A DNA stretch of 64,000 bases. Origin: Archangium violaceum Cb vi76. GTDB taxonomy: Bacteria > Myxococcota > Myxococcia > Myxococcales > Myxococcaceae. The position numbers and the translations under genes are program-made. The notes beneath the pieces are model-generated. The model was not told the DNA's origin and did not search any database. It saw nothing but the letters and a program-made list of their open reading frames with translations. Below are positions 29,914-39,549 of the stretch, one piece after another (the first letter of the stretch is position 1; every line of letters starts with the position of its first letter). The stretch spans positions 1-64,000 of the forward strand of contig NZ_JPMI01000027.1 of NCBI RefSeq assembly GCF_000733295.1, written 5' to 3'.

Positions 29914-31227
29914 CTACTCGCTCCGGCCGAACACCCGCTGGAAGATGTCGTCCACGTGCTTGATGTGGTAGCCGGCCGAGAAGCAGTCCTCGATCTCCTC
30001 GGGCTTCATCACCTTGAGCAGATCCTGGTCCTCCGCGAGCGCCTGCCGGAAGGACACGCCCTGCTCGTACATGCGCATCGCGTTGCGCTGGACGATCACG
30101 TACGCCGCCTGGCGATCCATCCCCTTGCGCGCCAGCTCCAGCAGGATCCGCTGCGAGTTCACCACCCCGCCCAGCAGATCCAGGTTCTTCTGCATGTTCT
30201 CCGGGTAGACGCGCAGGTTCTCCATCAGCCCGGCGAAGCGGTGCAGCATGAAGTCGGCCACGATCGTCGCATCCGGGCCAATCACCCGCTCCACCGACGA
30301 GTGCGAGATGTCCCGCTCGTGCCAGAGCGCCACGTCCTCCAGCGCGCTCACCGCGTAGCCACGCAGCAGCCGCGCCAGCCCGGACAGGTTCTCCGAGAGG
30401 ATGGGGTTGCGCTTGTGCGGCATCGCGCTCGAGCCCTTCTGGCCCGGGGTGAAGTGCTCCTCGGCCTCACGCACCTCGGTGCGCTGCAGGTGGCGGATCT
30501 CCACCGCGAACTTCTCGATGCTCGAGCCCAGCAGCGCCAGCACGGAGAAGTACTCGGCGTGCCTGTCCCGCTGGACGATCTGGCTGGAGGCCGGCGCGGG
30601 CGCGAGGCCCAGCTTCTTGCACGCGAACACCTCCACCGCGGGCGGCAGGTGCGCGAACGTGCCCACCGCGCCGGAGATCTTCCCCACGGCGATGACCTCG
30701 CGGGCCCGGAGCAGGCGGGCCTCGGCGCGGCGCAGCTCGTCGTACCAGATGGCCAGCTTGTGCCCGAAGGTGATGGGCTCGGCGTGGATGCCGTGGCTGC
30801 GGCCCATCATCAGCGTGCGCTTGTGCTCGAAGGCGCGCTTCTCCACCGCGGCCATGGCGCGCCCCACCCCCTGGAGGATGAGGTCCACCGCATCGCGCAA
30901 CACCAGACCCAGCGACGTGTCCAGCACGTCCGAGGACGTCATGCCCAGGTGCAGCCAACGGGCGCTCGGCCCGATGCGCTCCTCCATGAAGGTGAGGAAG
31001 GCGATGACGTCGTGCTTGGTGGTGCGCTCGATCTCCTCGATGCGGGCGGCATCCGCCTCGGTGAAGTCACCGGCGCGCTCGAGGCAGTCCTGCAACGCCT
31101 CGCGCGGGGCGATGCCCTGCTCCACCATGCCCTCCAGCGCGGCCAGCTCCACGTCGCGCCAGCGGCGCAGACGGGCCACATCGGTCCAGAGGGAAGACAT
31201 CTCCTTGCGGCTGTAACGCGGAATCAC
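29914..31227 (-). CDS. purB: Adenylosuccinate lyase
   Basis: The 437-residue enzyme catalyses two purine steps: SAICAR to AICAR and adenylosuccinate to AMP. It starts with the family-typical IPRYSRKEMSSLWTD at a GTG overlapping the previous gene's stop (GTGA). The fumarase-superfamily signature GSSAMPHKRNP, the catalytic His region (GRSHGIHAEP) and TSSDVLDTSLGL are present. Length is normal. The downstream-most gene of the kinase/ABC/purB set, it is probably co-transcribed with them. Confidence 0.95.
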   Translation of the reverse strand: MIPRYSRKEMSSLWTDVARLRRWRDVELAALEGMVEQGIAPREALQDCLERAGDFTEADAARIEEIERTTKHDVIAFLTFMEERIGPSARWLHLGMTSSDVLDTSLGLVLRDAVDLILQGVGRAMAAVEKRAFEHKRTLMMGRSHGIHAEPITFGHKLAIWYDELRRAEARLLRAREVIAVGKISGAVGTFAHLPPAVEVFACKKLGLAPAPASSQIVQRDRHAEYFSVLALLGSSIEKFAVEIRHLQRTEVREAEEHFTPGQKGSSAMPHKRNPILSENLSGLARLLRGYAVSALEDVALWHERDISHSSVERVIGPDATIVADFMLHRFAGLMENLRVYPENMQKNLDLLGGVVNSQRILLELARKGMDRQAAYVIVQRNAMRMYEQGVSFRQALAEDQDLLKVMKPEEIEDCFSAGYHIKHVDDIFQRVFGRSE

Positions 31228-32168
31228 TCGAAGACCCTCACGGGGAAGTCCCGCTTCGCCGCGAACCGGAGCAGCTCCAGCACCACGTCCCTGGAGCCTC
31301 CCAGCTTGCTGGCGGCGGAGAGATTGACGGCCAGGTCCATTCCCTCGGGCTGGGACACGGCCAGCGCACCGGGATCGACCTTTTCATGGATGATGCGGTT
31401 GGCCAGCCTTCCCGCCTGCTGCCCGATGGCGGTGGGACTGGGGGCGAGGGCGAGCGTGGCGCCCTCCTTCACCTGGCTGGGGGTGAGGCCCACCAGCGGC
31501 AGGCGTTGAGCGGTGGCGAAGGCGATGAGCTCCTGGACGACGGCGGCGTTGCCCACCGTCTTGTCGGCCACCATGAGCAACGCGTCCACCTTCTCCTTCG
31601 AGCCGGCGAGCACCTTCTCCACCTTGCCCTGCGCGTCCGCCGCGAGCGGCACGATGGAGAGGCCCAGGGGACCCGCGGCCGACTGCGCCGCCTCCACCAG
31701 CCCGGCGGAGAAGCGCGGGTCATGCAGGATGCCCACCCGCTTCGCCGTGGGGGCCACGGACTTGAGCGCGGCGAGCTCGGGACGGAAGTCGCTGGTGAGC
31801 GCGATGCCGGTGATGTTGGGGCCCTCCAGGCCGTACTTCTCGTAGTAGGGCACCATGGCGAAGAGGACGGGGATCTGCTTGTCCAACGTGCGGCGGGCGG
31901 TGTTGGCCGCCAACGGGCCGATGGCCAGCACCAGCGCCGGCTTCTGCGAGGCGATGCGTTGGAAGGCCCGGGTCGCCGCCTGGGCACTGTCCTCCAGCGT
32001 CACCTCCACCACCTCGGCGCGCACCTCCGCGCCGAAGCCGGCCACCACCGCCGCGTAGGGGGCGAGCCCGGCGGACTTCACCACCACCACGCGGGGCCTC
32101 GCCGGCTCCGAGGCGGCCACCAGCGGCGCCCACAGCACCAGCAGGGCGAGCCAACCCCACCGCCTCAT
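31224..32168 (-). CDS. ABC transporter substrate-binding-like protein
   Basis: About 314 residues from ATG 32,168, with a signal peptide (WGWLALLVLWAPLVAASEP). It belongs to the periplasmic ABC_sub_bind family (VVVVKSAGLAPYAAVVAGF, PALVLAIGPLAANTAR, GIALTSDFRPELAALKSVAP, VGILHDPRFSAGLVEAAQ). No cognate permease or ATPase is adjacent, so it may act as an orphan sensor or binding protein. The ATGA overlap with the kinase-like gene upstream suggests that it works with that membrane-anchored pseudokinase. Confidence 0.8.
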   Translation of the reverse strand: MRRWGWLALLVLWAPLVAASEPARPRVVVVKSAGLAPYAAVVAGFGAEVRAEVVEVTLEDSAQAATRAFQRIASQKPALVLAIGPLAANTARRTLDKQIPVLFAMVPYYEKYGLEGPNITGIALTSDFRPELAALKSVAPTAKRVGILHDPRFSAGLVEAAQSAAGPLGLSIVPLAADAQGKVEKVLAGSKEKVDALLMVADKTVGNAAVVQELIAFATAQRLPLVGLTPSQVKEGATLALAPSPTAIGQQAGRLANRIIHEKVDPGALAVSQPEGMDLAVNLSAASKLGGSRDVVLELLRFAAKRDFPVRVFE

Positions 32169-33811
32169 GGCTTCGCCCCCCGCGAGGAGGAAGGAGCCTC
32201 GGGAGCCGGCTGGGAGCCATGACGGAGCTTCCACAGCAGCCAGTACCCACCCGCCGCGCCCAGGCCGAGGCCCGCGAGCGTCAGCAGCACCAGCGTCACC
32301 GTGGAGGTGCGGGAGCGGCGAGCCGGAGCCTCGGGCACCTTCCGGGGAGCCACGCGGGCGGGAGGCGCGTGCACCTCGGGCCGGGGCTGGGGCTCGGCGC
32401 GCGCGGCGGGAGCCGGAGGAGCCGGGCGCGGCTTGGGAGCCGGAGCGGCCGCGGGCTTGGGAGCCCGGCCCATCATCGCCGCGAGCGTCGCCGAGTCGAG
32501 CGGCTGGGTGGCATCCAACGGACGCGCGTTCTCCTGGGCCTTCGAGGCGAGCCGCTGCTCGATGCTGTCGGCGGTCAGCAGCTCGGTGGGCGCGGAATCC
32601 ACGCGAGGCGCCTCGAGCGTGGCGGTGCGCGACGCGGGGACTTCCGGGAGGGTGGCCTTGGGGACTTCTTGCTGGGTGGGGCCGCCGCCCACGACGGGCA
32701 CCTGGATCGTCGGAGCCGCCAGGGCGGGCAGCTCGGCGGTGGGAACGGGCGGGGGCAGCATGTCGTCGCCCAGCGGAGCGGCCGTCGCCAGCTCGGCGGT
32801 GAGGCTGAAGGGCACCGGCTTGGGGCGGGGACGGGCGGCCCCCTGCGCCTGTGCTCCCGCGGCGGGCTTCCCCGTGCCTGCGGACGGCGGCCTCGGACGC
32901 GCGAGGGCCGCGGAGAACTCCGAGAGGAACTCGCTCGCCGTCTTCGGCCGCGCGAGCGGATTGGCGTTGACGGTCCGCCGGTAGAGGGCCTCCACGCCCG
33001 GCGGCAGCTCGGGGTCATGGGCCTGCAGCTCGGGCACCTCGCCCTCCTCGGGCGTCAGGCCGGTGAGCAGCTCGCCCACGATGACGCCGAGCGCGTAGAG
33101 GTCCATCCGCGTGTCCAGCTCGCCGCCTTCCGCGTACTCGGGGGCGATGTAGCTCGCGACGCGCCAGGCCTTCTGCGCCTGGACGAAGGGCAGCCGGGGA
33201 ATGCCGAGCGCCAGCCCGTAGTCCGTCACCTTCAACATGTCCGGCAGGACGATGATGTTCTCGGGCTTGAGGTTCGAGTGGGGCCCGTACTTGTGGGCGG
33301 CGTTCAGCGCCTCGACGAGCTGCACCAGGAGGGGCTCGACCTCCCTGGCCGAGAAGCGCTGCCCCTGGGCCGCGCGCTGCTCCATCATCCGCCGCAGCGA
33401 CATGCCCTCGAGCAGCTGCGTGGTGAAGTAGGGCCGGTTGCGCTCCTCGCCCTCCTCGTAGACGCGCACGTGGTGGGGGTGGGTGAGCTTCTTGCCCTGG
33501 CGCAGCGCGAAGGAGAACTGGGTGCGCTCCTCGGGCATCTGCACCAGGCGGGGGTTGATGATCTTGAGCGCGACCTCGACGTCCATCTCCTGGTCGAGCG
33601 CGCGGAAGACGTGGCCCACGGGGCCCGGTCCGAGCACCTCGCGGATGGCGTAGCGCTTCGCGAAGAGGTCCCCGGGCTTGTAGGGAGCCTCCACGGTCGC
33701 CCCACGGCGGCGCGGGCCGGCTCCCGCCGCCACGCCCGAGAGCTTCAGTCCACAGGTGGCGCAGGATTCACTGTTGTCGGGGACTTGGCTGCCGCAGCGA
33801 TGGCAAAGCAC
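32165..33811 (-). CDS. Zinc-ribbon/serine-threonine kinase-like membrane protein, probable pseudokinase
   Basis: About 548 residues from GTG 33,811. A zinc ribbon opens the protein (LCHRCGSQVPDNSESCATCGLKL). Then comes a kinase fold: glycine loop VLGPGPVGHVF, Lys strand VEVALKII, catalytic loop GPHSNLKPENI and DYG in place of DFG (VTDYGLALG). The HRD catalytic Asp is Asn (H-S-N), so phosphotransfer is doubtful. A long Pro/Ala linker leads to a single C-terminal membrane helix (TVTLVLLTLAGLGLGAAGGYWLLW). The alternative start at 33,871 is a TTG with poorer context. A scaffold or sensor role is likely. It overlaps the substrate-binding protein gene. Confidence 0.82.
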   Translation of the reverse strand: MLCHRCGSQVPDNSESCATCGLKLSGVAAGAGPRRRGATVEAPYKPGDLFAKRYAIREVLGPGPVGHVFRALDQEMDVEVALKIINPRLVQMPEERTQFSFALRQGKKLTHPHHVRVYEEGEERNRPYFTTQLLEGMSLRRMMEQRAAQGQRFSAREVEPLLVQLVEALNAAHKYGPHSNLKPENIIVLPDMLKVTDYGLALGIPRLPFVQAQKAWRVASYIAPEYAEGGELDTRMDLYALGVIVGELLTGLTPEEGEVPELQAHDPELPPGVEALYRRTVNANPLARPKTASEFLSEFSAALARPRPPSAGTGKPAAGAQAQGAARPRPKPVPFSLTAELATAAPLGDDMLPPPVPTAELPALAAPTIQVPVVGGGPTQQEVPKATLPEVPASRTATLEAPRVDSAPTELLTADSIEQRLASKAQENARPLDATQPLDSATLAAMMGRAPKPAAAPAPKPRPAPPAPAARAEPQPRPEVHAPPARVAPRKVPEAPARRSRTSTVTLVLLTLAGLGLGAAGGYWLLWKLRHGSQPAPEAPSSSRGAKP

Positions 33812-33914
33812 AGCGGTCGGACTCCCGGAGGTGGGGGGACTGTCGCGGGGCCTCCAGAAGGCACCCTCCAACGGTCTTAACCCGCCGCGCGAAGAGGGGG
33901 CAAGGAACGCCCGC

Positions 33915-34370
33915 TCAGCGGCCCGTCGAGCCGAAGCCCCCCGCTCCCCGCTCGGTGTCGTCCAGCACCGTCAGCTCCACCAGGGACACCTGGCACACCG
34001 GTGCCACCACGAGCTGCGCGATGCGCTCGCCACGCCGGAGCGTGAAGGGCCGAGAGGAGAGATTCACCAGGAGCACCTGGACCTCTCCCCGGTAGTCCGC
34101 GTCCACCGTACCCGGTGAGTTCAACAACGTGATGCCGTGCTTGAGCGCCAGTCCCGAACGGGGCCGGAGCTGCGCCTCGTAGCCGGGAGGCAGTGCCAGC
34201 GCCAGGCCCGTGGGCACCGCCGCCCGCTCCATCGGCCCGAGCGTCAGCTCTCCATCGATGTCCGCCCGCAAATCCATCCCCGCGGCCAGCGCGGTTTCGT
34301 AGCGCGGCAACGGCAATGGCTCGGCATGGGCGCGCACGCGGCGGACCCTCACGCTGACGGACGAGGACAT
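33915..34370 (-). CDS. dut: dUTP diphosphatase
   Basis: The 151-residue enzyme hydrolyses dUTP to dUMP. All five trimeric dUTPase motifs are present in order: [53 protein letters not shown] and the flexible tail [11 protein letters not shown]. The start at 34,370 gives the normal family length. Confidence 0.95.
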   Translation of the reverse strand: MSSSVSVRVRRVRAHAEPLPLPRYETALAAGMDLRADIDGELTLGPMERAAVPTGLALALPPGYEAQLRPRSGLALKHGITLLNSPGTVDADYRGEVQVLLVNLSSRPFTLRRGERIAQLVVAPVCQVSLVELTVLDDTERGAGGFGSTGR

Positions 34371-34425
34371 GTGGGATGAGGTAGCACAGTGTGGCCGGAA
34401 TGCGAGTTCCCGGCTTGATCCCTGT

Positions 34426-35436
34426 TCAGCGAGCCGCGTCGTTCGCCACGGGACTCGGCCTGGGACGGAAGCGCAGCGGGTCCACGGGCTGCGCGGACAG
34501 CTCGAGCTGGTAGTGCAGGTGGGGCCCGGTGGAGCGGCCGGTGTTGCCCGAGAGGGCAATGAGCTCGCCGCGAGCCACACGCTGTCCTGGCCGGACCCGC
34601 AGCTCCGAGTTGTGACAGTAGGCCGTCGTCACGCCGCGCCCATGGTCGAGGATGAGCACCCGGCCATTCACGCCGTCCTCGCTGGCGCGGCGCACGGTGC
34701 CCTCGGCCACCGCACGGACCTCGGTGCCCACGCGGACGGAGAGGTCCACGCCGGTGTGCAGCCTGCGCGTGCCCAGGATGGGGTGGTGGCGGTAGCCGAA
34801 GGGGCTCGTCACCGGGGTGTGCTCCGGCACGGGCCACGCGAGACCGAAGGCCGTGGCCAGCGCGAGCGCCTGGGCGGCGGCCACGGTGGCGTCCTCGAAG
34901 CCGGGAGGGAGCTGCCTGGAGAGACGCTCCAGATTCGGGGCACCGCCCTCGGCCGCGACGCGCGAGACGGCATAGCGGGCGGGTACGGGTCCGGCGAAGA
35001 CGGCGGTGAGGCGGGACTCCTCGTGGGGGAAGGCGCTGGCCAGGGACTCGTGCAGCTTGCGGGCGGCGGCGGGACCGCGAATCTCGTCGAGCAGGGACGC
35101 GGAGGGGATGCCCAGCTCCGCGGCGAGCGCGAAGGCGGGAGCCCGGGCCGCGGGAGAGAGTCCCTTGAGCGCCAGGTGGGTGCCGTACGCGAGCGCCTCC
35201 GAGTCGGTGAAGGGCCGGAGGGGTGGCGCCACGGGGGCGAGCGCGGGCGCGGACACGCCGGAGCCACTGACGCCATCGTAGTAGGCGAGCAACGGCCGGG
35301 CGGTGCTCCGGCTCCCGAGGACCCAGGCCGACGTGCGCCGCACCAGTGCGCCCGCGGGCGTGTGGTGCCAGGCGCACCAGAGGCAGAGGATGGCCAGGGA
35401 GAAGTCGAGCAACCCTCGGACGTGGCGTGGGAACAT
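34426..35436 (-). CDS. M23-family metallopeptidase
   Basis: This 336-residue protein is membrane-anchored by an N-terminal helix ([14 protein letters not shown]). The C-terminal LytM domain has [26 protein letters not shown] and [14 protein letters not shown]; these give the H-xxx-D and H-x-H zinc ligands, so it should be an active peptidoglycan endopeptidase. A segment of about 150 residues between the anchor and the domain is lineage-specific. It follows the hypothetical membrane gene by 12 bp and is co-transcribed with it. Confidence 0.88.
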   Translation of the reverse strand: MFPRHVRGLLDFSLAILCLWCAWHHTPAGALVRRTSAWVLGSRSTARPLLAYYDGVSGSGVSAPALAPVAPPLRPFTDSEALAYGTHLALKGLSPAARAPAFALAAELGIPSASLLDEIRGPAAARKLHESLASAFPHEESRLTAVFAGPVPARYAVSRVAAEGGAPNLERLSRQLPPGFEDATVAAAQALALATAFGLAWPVPEHTPVTSPFGYRHHPILGTRRLHTGVDLSVRVGTEVRAVAEGTVRRASEDGVNGRVLILDHGRGVTTAYCHNSELRVRPGQRVARGELIALSGNTGRSTGPHLHYQLELSAQPVDPLRFRPRPSPVANDAAR

Positions 35437-35448
35437 GGGGCGTTCTCC

Positions 35449-36207
35449 TCAGCGCACGAAGGACCAGAGGGGAGAGGCATCGAGCGCGGCGGCGAGCGCG
35501 AGGGGCGCCACCAGGGCGGAGCCGGGCAGGCCGTAGGCGAAGGCCCGTGCGAATCCGCGCGCGTGCTGCTCGGAGGCGGCGTCGGCATGCTGGAGGTTGC
35601 GCAGCACCGCGCGCCAGCCCAGCCGCCACAGGAGTCCCGCCAGCGCCGCGAGCGCGAGGCCCCGGGCCACCCCATCCGCGACCCCCTCACCGAGCAGCTC
35701 GCGCCACGAGAGGTACACGGAGCCCTGGACGAGCCGCGCCACGGTACAGGCACCGGCCACGGCCACGAGCGCGGTGGCGAGCGGGCGGATCCACCGCATC
35801 GTGGTGGGCTTGCGCAGGCAGCGCACCAGCATGGCGCGCCACGTGTCGCGCCGCGGGAGGTGGAGCGAAGAGAGGACTGGAGCGGACGTCTCCTCGCGGT
35901 AGCCGAGCGCGGGGAGCGCGAGCACGGCATCCGCCGTCAGTTCCCAGACGAGGGCGAGGGCTCGGGCCAGGGTGGTGCGCCGCTCGAGGGAGAGCAGGTC
36001 CACGAGGGGCGCGGTGAGGCTGTAGCGGCCCACGACGCGGTCGAACGCGGCATCGGCGAGGTCCACCAGGGCCAGGAGCCGATCATCGAGCGTATCGGCC
36101 GCGGCGTGGACGCCCACGGCGATGAGTGCCAACAGGCCGAGCGGCATGAAGGCCCACCGGAAGTGGCCGAGGAAACGCGAGAGCGCGGAGAAAGGCCCTG
36201 GGGACAC
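35449..36207 (-). CDS. Hypothetical multi-pass membrane protein
   Basis: The 252-residue protein has hydrophobic segments FMPLGLLALIAVGVHAAAD, ALALVWELTADAVLALPAL, ATALVAVAGACTVARLV, LALAALAGLLW and ALVAPLALAAALD, separated by Arg-rich loops. No family is recognised. Its immediate coupling to the M23 peptidase gene suggests a cell-wall or membrane-related role. Confidence 0.65.
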   Translation of the reverse strand: MSPGPFSALSRFLGHFRWAFMPLGLLALIAVGVHAAADTLDDRLLALVDLADAAFDRVVGRYSLTAPLVDLLSLERRTTLARALALVWELTADAVLALPALGYREETSAPVLSSLHLPRRDTWRAMLVRCLRKPTTMRWIRPLATALVAVAGACTVARLVQGSVYLSWRELLGEGVADGVARGLALAALAGLLWRLGWRAVLRNLQHADAASEQHARGFARAFAYGLPGSALVAPLALAAALDASPLWSFVR

Positions 36208-36334
36208 GCGAGGCTCCGGAGGTGGACCCGTCCATCAACGCACGAGCCGTGGGGAGGATTTTTCCCGCCTGGAGCCCAGAAAGGAAGAAGCCCTCCCCCG
36301 CCAGAGCGGAGAGAGGGCTTCTGCTGTGCCCCCA

Positions 36335-36393
36335 CCCCTCTCCCCCCGGGAGAGGGAAAGGGTGAGGGTATCCGTCACAGTGTTCAACCCCTG
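36335..36393 (-). repeat. Dispersed REP-like repeat, copy B
   Basis: It is the reverse complement of copy A over a 59-bp stretch: CAGGGGTTGAACA, GACGGATACCCTCACC and the CCCTCTCCC palindrome, with a few changes. Confidence 0.65.
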
Positions 36394-36427
36394 GAGCGCG
36401 GGTCCGTGCTGGAACCCGAGTCCACCC

Positions 36428-36464
36428 GATACCCTCACCCCGACCCTCTCCCGGGGGGAGAGGG
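36428..36464 (+). repeat. Dispersed REP-like repeat, copy C
   Basis: GATACCCTCACCCCGACCC followed by CTCTCCCGG/GGGGAGAGG. Same orientation as copy A and inverted to copy B, so B and C can pair as one long stem-loop. Confidence 0.65.
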
Positions 36465-36525
36465 AAGGTTGTTGGCGAGGGCGGTCAGGTGGGGTTGTTC
36501 GCGCGGGTGCTCAGGTGCAAACAGC

Positions 36526-38700
36526 TCAGGCCTTGGCGCCCGGCTGGGTGGCGCCGGCCGGAGCGGTCTCGGCCGGAGCGGGGGCGGCGGTGCCCTGCTG
36601 CGTCGCGGCGCGCTCGGCCATCGCCTCCTTGCGCGACAGACGGATCTTCCCCGTCTTGTCGATGCTGATCACCTTCACCAGCACCTCATCGCCCTCGTTG
36701 AGCACGTCCGACACGCTCTTCACGCGCTTGTCCGACAGCTCGGAGATGTGGATGAGGCCATCCGTGCCCGGGAACAGCTCCACGAAGGCGCCGAACTCGG
36801 CGATCTTCCGCACCGTGCCCGTGTAGATCTTCCCGATCTCCGCCTCGCGCGTGAGCGCCTGGATCATCGCGATGGCCGCCTTCACCGAGTCCACGTTCGA
36901 GCTCGCGATGTCCACGCGGCCCGAGTCGTCGATGTTGATGACGGCACCCGTGCGGGCGATGATGTCCTTGATCACCTTGCCGCCCGGCCCGATGACGTTC
37001 TTGATGAACTCGGGGCGGATCTGGATGGTCGTAATCCGCGGCGCGTAGGCGCTGATCTCCTTGCGCGGCTCGGCCATCGTCTTGAGCATCTCGCCCAGGA
37101 TGTGCAGACGGCCCTGACGCGCCTGCTCCAGCGCGCGGCTCATGATCTCCGTGGTCAGACCGGTGATCTTGATGTCCATCTGGATGGACGTGATGCCCTT
37201 CGAGGTGCCGCACACCTTGAAGTCCATGTCGCCCAGGTGGTCCTCGTCACCGAGGATGTCCGAGAGGATGGCGACCTGATCGCCCTCCTTCACCAGGCCC
37301 ATGGCGATGCCGGCCACGGGGGCCTTGATGGGCACGCCCGCGTCCATCAGCGCCAGCGTGCCGCCGCACACCGAGGCCATGGAGGACGAGCCGTTGGACT
37401 CGAGGATGTCCGACACGAGCCGCACCGTGTACGGGAACTTGTCGCTCGGGGGCAGCATGTTGCGCAGCGCGCGCTCGGCGAGGGCGCCGTGACCCACCTC
37501 GCGCCGGCCGGGGCCGCGCAGGGGCTTGGTCTCGTTCACGCTGAACGGCGGGAAGTTGTAGTGCAGCATGAAGCGCTTGAAGGACATGCCGCCGAGCAGC
37601 TCCAGCCGCTGCTCGTCCTCGGAGGTGCCCAGCGTGGCCACCACCAGCGCCTGCGTCTCGCCGCGGGTGAAGAGCGCGCTGCCGTGGGTGCGCGGGAGCA
37701 CGCTCACCTCGTTGGTGATCTCACGCACCTTGTCGTGCCCGCGGCCGCCGATGCGGCCCCCGTTCACCGTCAGCGTGCGCATGTGCTCGTACTTCAGGTC
37801 CTCCACCACCGACTTGGCGTGCTTCTCCACCTGGGAGGTGAAGGCCTCGCCCAGCTGCTCCTTGAGCTTGGACAGGGCCTCCTTCTTGGCCTTGGAGAGC
37901 GCGTCGTAGCGGGCCGCCTTCTCCTTGATGGTGTAGCCCTGGACGATGCCGTCCCAGGCCAGCGCGCGCACCTTGGCCTTCAGGTCCTCGGGCACCGCGG
38001 CGATGCGGTCGTAGTTGCGCACCGTCTTGTTCAGCGTGCGGCGCATCTCGTCCTGGAGATCCAAGGCGGGCTGCACGGCCTGCTTGCCGAACTCGAGCGC
38101 GGCCACCATGTCCGCCTCGCTGACCTCCTCGGCACCGCCCTCCACCATCACGATGGCCTCGCGGCTGACGGCCATGACCAGGTCGATGTCCGACTGCTCG
38201 CGCTGCTTGGAGGTGGGGTTGGCGATGAGCTTGCCATCCACCCGGCCCACGCGGATGCCCGCGATGGGGCCGTTGAAGGGGATGTCCGACACCCACAGCG
38301 CCGCGGAGGCGCCGGTGATGCCGTGGATGTCACCCTCGTGCTCCGGGTCCGCGGAGATGACGCTGGTGATGATCTGCGTCTCGTAGGCGTACCCGTCCGG
38401 GAACAGCGGGCGGCAGGAGCGGTCCACGATACGGCTGGCCAGCGTCTCCTTCTCCGTCAGGCGTCCCTCGCGCTTGAAGTAGCTGCCGGGGATGCGGCCC
38501 GCCGAGTACAGCTTCTCCTGGTACTCCACCGTGAGGGGGAGGAAGTCCACGTCCTTCTTCTCGCGCGCGCTCACCGCGGTGACGAGCAGCACGGTGTCGC
38601 CGTAGCGAACCACCACGGCGCCGTCCGCCTGCTTGGCCATGTGGCCGGTCTCGATGGACAGCTCGGTGTCGCCAATCTTGACGCTCTTCTTCAGATGCAT
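36526..38700 (-). CDS. pnp: Polynucleotide phosphorylase
   Basis: The 724-residue PNPase carries two RNase PH domains (first from [17 protein letters not shown]; second with the active-site block [23 protein letters not shown] and [13 protein letters not shown]). A helical linker, a KH domain ([15 protein letters not shown]) and an S1 domain ([27 protein letters not shown]) follow. It processively degrades RNA 3'-5' with phosphate and takes part in the degradosome. The start at 38,700 ([13 protein letters not shown]) is the usual one. A short Ala/Pro/Thr tail follows S1. The order rpsO-pnp is the conserved one. Confidence 0.97.
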   Translation of the reverse strand: MHLKKSVKIGDTELSIETGHMAKQADGAVVVRYGDTVLLVTAVSAREKKDVDFLPLTVEYQEKLYSAGRIPGSYFKREGRLTEKETLASRIVDRSCRPLFPDGYAYETQIITSVISADPEHEGDIHGITGASAALWVSDIPFNGPIAGIRVGRVDGKLIANPTSKQREQSDIDLVMAVSREAIVMVEGGAEEVSEADMVAALEFGKQAVQPALDLQDEMRRTLNKTVRNYDRIAAVPEDLKAKVRALAWDGIVQGYTIKEKAARYDALSKAKKEALSKLKEQLGEAFTSQVEKHAKSVVEDLKYEHMRTLTVNGGRIGGRGHDKVREITNEVSVLPRTHGSALFTRGETQALVVATLGTSEDEQRLELLGGMSFKRFMLHYNFPPFSVNETKPLRGPGRREVGHGALAERALRNMLPPSDKFPYTVRLVSDILESNGSSSMASVCGGTLALMDAGVPIKAPVAGIAMGLVKEGDQVAILSDILGDEDHLGDMDFKVCGTSKGITSIQMDIKITGLTTEIMSRALEQARQGRLHILGEMLKTMAEPRKEISAYAPRITTIQIRPEFIKNVIGPGGKVIKDIIARTGAVINIDDSGRVDIASSNVDSVKAAIAMIQALTREAEIGKIYTGTVRKIAEFGAFVELFPGTDGLIHISELSDKRVKSVSDVLNEGDEVLVKVISIDKTGKIRLSRKEAMAERAATQQGTAAPAPAETAPAGATQPGAKA

Positions 38701-39056
38701 ATCGGTCTTGCCTCGTACTTCCTGGTGGCCCCGCTGACGCGTGCCCTGCCTTTGGACAAAAGAAAGGTGAGGGCCCACGCGCCTCGGTGCGAGGCCTGTG
38801 GGGTGGATGCGGTCGCCGGGCCTGGAACAGGCGGATACGGGCAACCGCGGCTTGACTGCGGTGGGGGCGCCTTGGAAGCGCCAGAGGGATGCGCCGGAGC
38901 TTTGATCCCTGATCGCGCGGGCCGACCGTCCACTGCGTTGGTCGGCCCGTCCGAACGGAAACCAAAACCTCCGTCCACAGCACTCCGTTGCTACCTGCCT
39001 CGCCCCGCTCACTTCCTCGAACTGCGACTCTCGAACTGCGACTCTTCTAACGACTC
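38701..39056. other. rpsO-pnp intergenic region
   Basis: About 355 bp before the rpsO terminator. It is GC-rich with no supported gene; a 14-bp direct repeat TCGAACTGCGACTC occurs twice near 39,018-39,045. In other bacteria this interval carries the pnp promoter and an RNase III-cut hairpin; I could not fix either here. Confidence 0.4.
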
Positions 39057-39082
39057 GGGGCGCTGACGAATGCCAGCGCCCC
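39057..39082 (-). terminator. rpsO terminator-like hairpin
   Basis: GGGGCGCTG and CAGCGCCCC form a 9-bp stem around an 8-nt loop, starting 18 nt past the rpsO stop. The tract that follows on the minus strand (GAGTCGTTAGAAG) is only weakly T-rich, so read-through to pnp is likely. Confidence 0.6.
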
Positions 39083-39099
39083 GATTCACTACCGCGGGC

Positions 39100-39372
39100 C
39101 TACTTGCGGATGCCGAGACCCTCGATGAGCTTCTTGTAGCGGTTGGCGTCCTTGCTCTTCAGGTAGTCGAGCAGGCGGCGACGCTGACCCACCAGCTTCA
39201 GCAGACCGCGGCGGGAGTGGTGGTCCTTCTTGTGCGTCTTGAAGTGCTCCGTGAGCATGGTGATGCGCTCGGAGAGCAGGGCCACCTGCACCTCGGGAGA
39301 GCCCGTGTCGCTCTCGTGGGTGCGGTACTTCGCGACAACCTCTGCCTTGCGGTCCTGATGCAGTGCCGACAT
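39100..39372 (-). CDS. rpsO: 30S ribosomal protein S15
   Basis: The 90-residue protein matches S15 end to end: [53 protein letters not shown] and [12 protein letters not shown]. It binds the 16S central domain and nucleates S6/S18 assembly. It sits between truB and pnp as in most bacteria. Confidence 0.97.
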   Translation of the reverse strand: MSALHQDRKAEVVAKYRTHESDTGSPEVQVALLSERITMLTEHFKTHKKDHHSRRGLLKLVGQRRRLLDYLKSKDANRYKKLIEGLGIRK

Positions 39373-39549
39373 GTGCTTCCTTCTTCTTCTTCCCGCTCCG
39401 GGGGGTGGGTACTGCGGTCGCCACGGTCCGCGGAGGGGTACAGACCGGGCTTCCTCCTACTAACGAATCGGGGGCTTATAAGCATCGCCCGTGCGGGCGG
39501 TCAACTCGAAGCGCCCGGTGGCCCGCCTGGAAACCGGCCAGTGGACAAT

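Larger units (their letters stand above)
36208..36525. other. Intergenic region with two REP-like copies
   Basis: 318 bp between pnp and the membrane-protein gene. It holds the inverted REP-like pair at 36,335-36,393 and 36,428-36,464. No gene or clear promoter is seen. Confidence 0.5.

Noticed and set aside
34369..39066. 1,565-codon open frame on the plus strand over M23, pnp and neighbours
   Set aside because: Antisense to several well-identified genes; composition is the His/Arg/Gly/Gln pattern of reverse-complemented GC-rich codons.
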